Below are positions 57,571 to 64,000 of a stretch of 64,000 nucleotides of DNA, piece after piece. Positions within the stretch are counted from its first letter, which is position 1; each line of letters starts with the position of its first letter. The position numbers and the translations under genes are program-made. The DNA lies in the NCBI GenBank assembly GCA_900312665.1, contig ONZQ02000013.1, positions 186,001-250,000 on the forward strand, in the 5' to 3' direction. The notes under the pieces are model-generated. The model ran no database searches, was not told where the DNA came from, and saw only the letters and a list, made by a program, of their open reading frames with translations. The DNA is from Cephalotrichum gorgonifer (lineage: Eukaryota > Ascomycota > Sordariomycetes > Microascales > Microascaceae).

Positions 57571-59448
57571 TTAGGTCCCATTCGCTGGCTGCTCGTATAC
57601 CACCCCATCCAGCGTGGTCGTCAACGTCCCGGTGGCAGAAAAGATGTTCGTCATCACATCAATCTCCAGCTGGAACCCTCCAGGGCCAGTCTTCTTCGTC
57701 CCGCTCACCACACCAGTCTGCACAATGTCGGAATACCACTCGACCCGGTTGTTCCACGGGTTCGGAAGCAAAATCTCACGCGATACCTCCTCGTGGCCGT
57801 TCAGGATATACCCCTGGCGGTCCGAGTAGTTCGAGTACGCCACGGAAACGGCGCCGATACCGCCGAGGCCTTGCGTGTCGGCTGTGAGGTTCACGGATGC
57901 AACGCCAGAGATTTTCCCCTGGAGAGTATACTGGCCCGGTTCCAGAGAATACGTCTCAGGTAGTGATGCGCCGGGGGGGAACGGAGTCGCCCAGGGGATA
58001 TAGTCCGGGATGTCGAAAACCGAAGCTGGTGCTTTTGGCTGACGGGAGATCCGGCGGGCGAGCATGAGGCGATATTCCCGTCCACCTTGGGCCGTAGACA
58101 CCGGGCACGGCAGCGGATTACTTCCGCCGCACGCAGGAGAAACCACGAGCGCCTGCCAGTACACGATCTTCGTGCTATCCGGAGAGAAGGCCGGATCCGC
58201 CCTTCCGTTCCAATTGGGGTCATTGACACTGCCGTTGCTGCCGTCCCCCTCGCCATTGATCTGCTGGCCGAAGTACTCATCGCGATCGCCGTCCCTATCG
58301 ATAAGGATGGGCTGGAAGAAACGTCGGACGCCGTTGTTGCGCGTGGAGGCAGCGACGGACACGGAGACGATGTCGATCAGCGGGGGGATCCAGCGCATGC
58401 CAGACATCCACATCTGGCGGTCCGTCCCGCGGGTATCCATGGCGACGAACCACTTATTATCGCGTGAAAAGGACGCCGGGTCGACATATTCGGGATGACT
58501 GGTCAAGCGGCGGATGGCGCCGGTGATAACGTGGACGGCCAAAAGATCTATGTTGTTTGCCTCTAGCGGGCTTCCGATGTAGAGGATCTCGTCCCCGGCC
58601 CCGCTCCACCCGCGTAACTCTCCAACGGAGATGGCGTCTTCATTGATACGAATCTCCGTGCCGTCGGTAACCAAGTGGGGCTCGCCGTTAGGGCTGCGTA
58701 ACACGTTCACATCTACCAGGTCGTACCGGGGGACTAGAGGCACGCCAGTCGCGGGGTTCGCGTTGAACTCGAGACGACCAAAGAAGCAATTCTGGCCCCC
58801 ATCTGCGGTGAAGGAGCTCCAGCCCATGTGCACGTCGTCGGGATGGAGGCGCAACTCGCGGGGGGCACCGCCACTCCCCGAGCCGTCGGCAGCAATAGGC
58901 CAGTGGATCGGGTAGATGTGCGTGCGGTTGGGTGTGCACTCGTCACTGGTAAGATCTACCCCACCGCAGTCCAAGATGTTGTGGCCCCAGAGCGCCTTGT
59001 CACCGCTCCGTAAGACATGGGGGTAGTCTCTCTGGGGGTCGATAGACAGAGCATTCTCTGCGGGAACGCCGCAGCTCAGGCACTTCCACGGGTCGCCGTT
59101 GGGGAAGGTAGTGCCATCCGCCTTGACGAGGATCAGCTGCTCGCCAGTGTAGATGCTGAGTGGATCAGGATCTGCTGGGGCCCCGACGAATTCGACGTTC
59201 GCCACGACATGGTTCCCGTCCGGGGTGAAGTCGCCTCCTTGGAACTCTTGGGATGTCATGTCCCGGCGGATACATCCTGTGCCGTTGGGGTTGACTTCTG
59301 CGGTGCACGCACCCACAGCGTCGGTCGGAGCGACCGGGGGGAGAGGGAGTTCGACAATTTCAAAGGGCTCTGGGTCCGGAGGGGGTGGAGCGGCAAGGGC
59401 CGCGCCAAGCAGCGCCCCGAAGCCTATGGCACGGGAATCGAGATGCAT
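57571..59448 (-). CDS. Saponin hydrolase-like secreted beta-propeller enzyme
   Basis: Single exon, 625 aa from the ATG at 59448. Signal peptide residues 1-20 (IGFGALLGAALAA). The mature part resembles fungal saponin hydrolases (soyasapogenol B glucuronide hydrolase type), with the conserved GCIRRDMTSQEFQGGDFTPD opening, GDPWKCLSCGVP, DKALWGHNILDCGG and HPDDVHMGWSSF. TolB/PD40-type blades are visible as FTPDGNHVV, FSRDNKWFVAM and FSPDSTKIVYW. In the characterised relatives the enzyme removes the sugar chain from triterpenoid saponins; catalytic residues are not known to me. An in-frame ATG at 59544 would lengthen the N-terminus, but it lies only 20 bp below the TATA box, so 59448 is preferred. 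The gene is divergent from the sugar transporter gene. Confidence 0.82.
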   Translation of the reverse strand: MHLDSRAIGFGALLGAALAAPPPPDPEPFEIVELPLPPVAPTDAVGACTAEVNPNGTGCIRRDMTSQEFQGGDFTPDGNHVVANVEFVGAPADPDPLSIYTGEQLILVKADGTTFPNGDPWKCLSCGVPAENALSIDPQRDYPHVLRSGDKALWGHNILDCGGVDLTSDECTPNRTHIYPIHWPIAADGSGSGGAPRELRLHPDDVHMGWSSFTADGGQNCFFGRLEFNANPATGVPLVPRYDLVDVNVLRSPNGEPHLVTDGTEIRINEDAISVGELRGWSGAGDEILYIGSPLEANNIDLLAVHVITGAIRRLTSHPEYVDPASFSRDNKWFVAMDTRGTDRQMWMSGMRWIPPLIDIVSVSVAASTRNNGVRRFFQPILIDRDGDRDEYFGQQINGEGDGSNGSVNDPNWNGRADPAFSPDSTKIVYWQALVVSPACGGSNPLPCPVSTAQGGREYRLMLARRISRQPKAPASVFDIPDYIPWATPFPPGASLPETYSLEPGQYTLQGKISGVASVNLTADTQGLGGIGAVSVAYSNYSDRQGYILNGHEEVSREILLPNPWNNRVEWYSDIVQTGVVSGTKKTGPGGFQLEIDVMTNIFSATGTLTTTLDGVVYEQPANGT

Positions 59449-60195
59449 ATTGATGAGGACAATGAGTAGAACTAGGAGGCTTGCTGGGCGCGAGAACGAT
59501 GTTGACCATGGAGTAATGGGAGTTGGGATATAGTAACTTTCCATCGAGGTCCCTACCGCGCTACTTATATTCGTTTCGAGGTCATATCGACACTTCTTCT
59601 CCGTGAAGTTGGAGGTTCTGCCTTGGTTCGTCACTGTAACTCTATTACGCCTTGTTTCCTCGTAATCGTATCCGCCCTTGGAGAAGCTGTCCCGACCGAA
59701 CCTTCGACTACGGGAGGGGAAGTGTGAGTGGGGACGAGAGTGGAGCTGTTCCCCATGGGGTACTCCTCCCTCCCAATATCGGACATGAGTGTTAATAACC
59801 TCCGGGCCCACAAGTCCGGAGGTTTCGTCCGTTGTGTGTGGCGGGCAAACATCCCTGCTCGAGAGCTCCCGGACATCCCCTGATCAGAAGGCTTGTCGGA
59901 AAACGTTGTGGTTGGGCCAAACGCGGGGAGAACGCATCTTGTCAAGAATATTGATTTCTTCACTGGGGTTGATGGTCGGCAACTCGGATTTATTCCAACC
60001 GAAGTTACTGATCTGGTGATCGCGACAACAGGAGCGCCGACTGGGTATTCTTCTAGATATATTAACTTGTCGAAAACCGCTTCTCGAACTCACCATCCGG
60101 ACCAAGAGACAAGCTTTTCCATAAGCAAGCTTCTGTCATCTACAACTTTCCCCTTCAATCAACCTTTTGGCGGTCTGCCCGAGTCACCAACCAAC
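59449..60195. promoter_or_regulatory. Shared divergent promoter region
   Basis: 747 bp between the starts of the saponin hydrolase (minus) and sugar transporter (plus) genes. The hydrolase side has a TATA box. The transporter side has a CT-rich leader just before its ATG (ACTTTCCCCTTCAATC). Joint regulation is an inference from the arrangement. Confidence 0.5.
59564..59570 (-). promoter_or_regulatory. TATA box of saponin hydrolase-like gene
   Basis: ATATAAG on the minus strand, 116 bp upstream of the ATG at 59448. It decides the start: a transcript beginning about 30 bp downstream would begin below the earlier ATG at 59544. Confidence 0.5.
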
Positions 60196-62040
60196 ATGGC
60201 GTCTGACCCGAAGAAACAAAAGGAAGATGGCGCCGTCGAGTACGCCGAGGATGGGCGAAACGGCGAGATCGAACCCAAGGATGCGGCCATAGACGCCGCT
60301 ACCAAAGGCCAGGCCGTGACCGGATACGAGACTCTGGGTTTGTGGGAGACGGTCTTGACGTTCAAATGGGCCACCGCCTATTGCTTCGCCGCCGCGTTTA
60401 GTGCCGCCACCGACGGGTACCAGATCGGGTGAGCACACGAAATTCCCGTTCCCTTGACAGAAAGGAAATAATCTCAGCTATCTTTGAGGTCATTTTAGCT
60501 AATAATGGGTGACAGAATGAACTCGGGCATTGTCGCCAACAAGGGCTTCGTCCACCAGTTCGCCACTGAGACAAGCGAAGCCGGGCTTCCCGCTCTCGCC
60601 TCGCCGGTATTGGCTGGTTGGAGCTCCATCCAATCCGTCGGCCAAATCATCGGCATGGTCTCGCTCTCCTTCGTGTCCAGCCGATTTGGTCGCAAGGTAG
60701 CGATGTACACCTACTGGCTGATTCTGGCTCTTAGCGTCATGACCGAATCACTGGCTCGCTCGTGGGAGGTGTGGCTGGTTGGCAAGCTGCTGGCTGGCAT
60801 CGGTGTCGGCTGCCTGCAAACGACTCTCCCCACCTACATTGCGGAGGTCGCCCCCGTGCGCATTCGAGGTGGCCTTTTGATGCTCTACAGCTTCTGGTGG
60901 ACCATCGGCTCCTTCTTCGCCTACATCGCCATGCAGACGATGAACAAAAAACACCCGGGCAACTACCTCGATCCTATCTATACGCAGTGGGCCCAGATCG
61001 GCCTGATGCTCATAATCTATGTCTTCTTGCCGGAATCTCCAGTGTGGTGTATAACTCGCGGCGACCGCACAGGAGCGATTAAGGCACTAGCAAGAATCAA
61101 CCGGGGAGTGAAGGACTATAACATGGACCACCAGGTCGAGGCTCTGATCTTGACAGTTGAGCACGAACAAGCTATCGCGGTGGAGCAGCGACAGGAACAC
61201 TGGTACGCTATATTCCGCGGCACTAACGGCGTGCGGACTATTATCTCTCTCTGGACCAACCTCTCCCAGCAGTTCCTCGGCCTCACGCTGTTCGGCACAT
61301 TCGGTACCTACTTCTTCCAGCAGTCGGGTCTCAAGGACCCCTTCCTCATTAAGTGCATCACATCGTCGATCAACATCGCCACCATCATCGTCGTCGTCCT
61401 CACGGCTGACCGCATTGGCCGGAGGTGGATCGCCTGCTGCGCCACGGCACTGATGTGGACTTGCTGCGTCGTAATTGGTATTCTCGGCGTCGTCAAGCAG
61501 GTCAATGCGACGACCTACGTCTTAGTGCTCTTCGCGTGCCTCTGGAGTAAGTCAAACTTGGGCCCTTTTCTTAAAGAGACCATGGTCAACTAATGTGTGC
61601 CCAGATATGGGTATGACGGCCAACGGAGCAGCGGGATGGGGCTTCATTGGCGAGATATCCTCCCAGCGCCTGCGACCTTATACGGCGGGCTTTGGCGCGG
61701 CCTGTACGTGCGTCATCGGGGTTGCGATGGGCCAGCTGACGCCGTACATGGTAAACGCGAATGAGTGGAACTGGGGGCTCAAGACGGCCTGGTTTTACGC
61801 CGGTGTCGGTCTGCCTTTTGCTGCTGGCATGTGGTTGTTGATTCCTGAGACGGCTGGGTATGTTCTTTGCCTCCCCCCCCCCTTTTTTTCCTCCTGTCTG
61901 CCCAGAGATATACTGACAAATACTTCAGGCGATCCGCTGCTGAGCTCGACGAGTTGTTCGAGAGAAAGATTAAGCCGTGGCGATTCCAGAAGACGGAGAC
62001 GGCTACACAGCGCCTCGTTAGGATGCAGGAGGAGCAGTAG
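60196..62040 (+). CDS. MFS sugar porter (alpha-glucoside/hexose type)
   Basis: Exons 60196-60428, 60516-61546, 61605-61857 and 61929-62040 give 542 aa with consistent phases (introns 87, 58 and 71 bp). A 55-residue charged cytosolic N-terminus precedes 12 predicted membrane segments. Sugar-porter signatures are visible: FGRKVAMY after segment 2, GVGCLQTTLPTYIAEVAPVR, the PESPVWCITRGD loop 6-7 motif, QQFLGLTLFGTFGTYFFQQSG in segment 7, and DRIGRRW after segment 8. The C-terminus ends with the ELDELFERKIKPWRF helix typical of fungal maltose/alpha-glucoside permeases. A proton symporter in the plasma membrane; substrate not readable from sequence, but its neighbours suggest plant glycoside sugars. 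Confidence 0.9.
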
Positions 62041-63223
62041 AAGCTAGGCGTGAAGGCTTTACTTGGATGCTGGGAATAATCGGGTCAAGGCTTTGTGCAG
62101 GCGATGTTTCGTGCGGTGCTGAGATGGTGATCTTGGAGCGGCGGCAAGGAAGGTGATTTATCGACTTCTGTTATAATAGTAAATATCTTGAATATCTCTA
62201 GTTCTCCTGTCATGTTCACACAGTTCTGAGAATGTGTTTATATTATGTGCCCTCTAGACTGAATTCGTACCTCACTTGTTTAAGCAGTACCTCGCTCTGG
62301 CGGCAAATCTGCGCCCACCGGGAACAAGGTCCCTACATACGACTACGATCAGTAAGTCCCGCCGCGTATGGCTGAAATTCTCAACCTCAAATCAAGTGCA
62401 ACAACAATCGGTGAGGCTCCAGCCCGCAAGCTCGAAGAGACGGGGTGTCGTCAAAGTGAAGATTCGAACATCTAGAATCAGTAGCAGCAGAGTACGAGCG
62501 CTTGCTAGCGGACCATTCAAGATCTGCCCCTCCTCGTGGTGATATCCAACCAAAAAGGCATTCTGCCAGTAATACAGACAGCTGTTACGAAGTGAAGCTC
62601 TTCCCAAATCAGCGCTGATCTGGCTCCGCAGCTGGAAAGGACATCAAATCTGGCTACACAAGCTTCGATGGGATACATCATCCATCGTCACTCTTACTTA
62701 GCAGGGTCCTTCCTGGACAAATACGTTTCTGGTCTGTTTTCCGATGATAGTTCCTGGCGCCAGAGACGGACATCGATATCCACGCCGGGAATCTAGCACC
62801 TATTGCGTATCGCGCCGGAGAAATGAATTTCGCCGCCTTCCAAGGTTGGGTGGGCTCCACAGTGGGCAAACTCCACTCGGAAGTTATGGAACATCCGAGA
62901 GCAATGCGGGGAACATGTCTTAATGTTGCTATTGCTGCAGGTCCAGACGCCAAACTATTGGAAAGGCATTGGCATCGGCATCGGCACAGCGCGGGGAATG
63001 AGGGGAAATGACCTCGACTCGGGGCTCGATAGCCCGGGTCCGACCACTAATAAGTCGAGACTGCATATGGTATCAAGCTTAATACATTTCTGCTCGTCTC
63101 TATTTGGAAACCAATGCCATCGTCAACACCTTTTCGTCCCGAAGTGAGAAGGCCTTGACTTGCATTGGACCTCAATTTCAACATCAATCGTATCTCCTAG
63201 GCAAGGGAGACCCAGCGCGTGAA
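62041..63223. other. Intergenic, promoter of rhamnosidase gene
   Basis: 1.2 kb with no recognised gene or repeat. It is the upstream region of the GH78 gene. Confidence 0.45.
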
Positions 63224-64000
63224 ATGGCGACGATCACGGACGTCCGGTTCGAACACTACCATCCGCCTCATACCCTCGGAGTCCAAGAGTCCCGACCACG
63301 TCTCTCCTGGAACATCCAGAATGCGCCGGCCGATTTTAAGCAGGCGGGATATCAGGTCGAGCTTTCTAAAGCAGGTGGAGGTGGAGCCTGGCATACGACG
63401 TCTCCAATCGCGGCTATCAACTCGACAGAGACCACCCTTGTTCCGTGGCCGTTTGAGGAGCCACTGAAATCCCGGCAGAGAATCTCTATTCGCGTTCGGA
63501 TATGGGATGAGAATGGGGAGGAAGCTGCAACGCCCTGGAGCGAGCCTGCCTTCCTCGAGGTTGGACTCCTCGACCGCAGCGACTGGAATTTCGAACGCAT
63601 CGCCGCCCCCTGGGCCAACGAGACTATCGGCGCCGATGCCGAACATATATTCAAAAGGGAATTCGCCCTCCGCGGACCCGTCGAACTAGCCCGACTATAT
63701 ATCACCACCCAGGGCGTGTACGAGGCCGAGATCAACGGGGAGAGAGTCGGAGACTACTTCATGGCACCAGGGTGGACGACCTATAGCCATAGGTTCCAGT
63801 ACCAGACGTACGATGTTACGTCCCACCTGTCTGAAAAGAATTGTCTGAGGATCCGCGTGGCAGAGGGTTGGTTTTGTGGTCGGATAGGCTTTGACGGGGG
63901 TCACAGGAATATTTGGGGTCCGCACCCTGCTCTCATGGCACAGCTGGAGCTCACCTACGCTGATGGGAGAGTCGAAAGCGTGTGCACGGATGGTGCGTGG
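63224..64000 (+). CDS. Alpha-L-rhamnosidase, GH78 (5' part, continues past right edge)
   Basis: The frame is open from the ATG at 63224 to the window end (259 codons) without introns. The N-terminus (VRFEHYHPPHTLGVQESRPRLSWNI pattern, given here only in outline) starts the Fn3-like domain of bacterial and fungal alpha-L-rhamnosidases. From about residue 145 the Bac_rhamnosid_N jelly-roll begins: KREFALRGPVELARLYITT, YEAEINGERVGDYFMAPGWT and RFQYQTYDVTSHL, then EGWFCGRIGF. No signal peptide, so probably intracellular or non-classically exported. The catalytic (alpha/alpha)6 barrel lies beyond the edge. The enzyme releases terminal L-rhamnose from flavonoid, saponin or pectin-derived glycosides. 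Confidence 0.88.
   Translation, partial: MATITDVRFEHYHPPHTLGVQESRPRLSWNIQNAPADFKQAGYQVELSKAGGGGAWHTTSPIAAINSTETTLVPWPFEEPLKSRQRISIRVRIWDENGEEAATPWSEPAFLEVGLLDRSDWNFERIAAPWANETIGADAEHIFKREFALRGPVELARLYITTQGVYEAEINGERVGDYFMAPGWTTYSHRFQYQTYDVTSHLSEKNCLRIRVAEGWFCGRIGFDGGHRNIWGPHPALMAQLELTYADGRVESVCTDGAW

Overview
This window is nuclear DNA of a filamentous ascomycete (Pezizomycotina, most likely a sordariomycete). The evidence is short GT-AG introns of about 50-110 bp, pyrimidine-rich gene starts, tRNA genes with short introns, and gene families typical of moulds: AA9 LPMO, NLP, Dal5 and DHA2 transporters, arylsulfotransferase, DUF7136 and saponin hydrolase. Density is low, about one gene per 2.7 kb, with a nearly gene-free block of 6.5 kb at 15.3-21.8 kb. 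Where exons are listed below, junctions and phases were worked out by hand and keep the frame across every intron.

Layout. 0-6 kb: the N-terminal part of a NACHT/STAND-type receptor running off the left edge, a small unknown gene, a C2H2 protein and a secreted beta-lactamase-fold hydrolase. 7-12 kb: a tRNA-Gln, a small secreted precursor with a Kex2 site, a lysine-rich helix and six cysteines, a four-copy tandem repeat, and an NLP (necrosis-inducing) gene. 12.9-15.3 kb: a cytochrome b5-fused sphingolipid delta-8 desaturase. 15.3-21.8 kb: intergenic DNA full of AGTACTTGTA/TACTCGTAC motifs. 21.8-28.5 kb: a secreted CBM52-like protein, a Dal5-type transporter with an in-frame TGA, and a DHA2 transporter. 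29.5-40.6 kb: arylsulfotransferase, tRNA-Val, GMC oxidoreductase, pyroglutamyl peptidase I and a CCCH zinc-finger protein. 42-51 kb: AA9 LPMO, a C2H2 protein, weakly supported cysteine-containing genes and a secreted subtilisin. 51-57 kb: two unknown genes (one with an apparent 1-nt frameshift), tRNA-Ser and a GPI-type DUF7136 protein. 57.5-64 kb: a saponin hydrolase, a divergently transcribed sugar transporter and an alpha-L-rhamnosidase entering the right edge.

Themes. Nine of about 24 protein genes encode likely secreted proteins, which fits a plant-associated or saprotrophic lifestyle. The right end looks like a functional module: a secreted saponin hydrolase, a sugar porter sharing its promoter region, and a rhamnosidase could together strip and import sugars from plant saponins or other rhamnosides. 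The most novel single gene is the Kex2-type cationic amphipathic peptide precursor at 8.8-9.5 kb, 1.4 kb upstream of the NLP gene.
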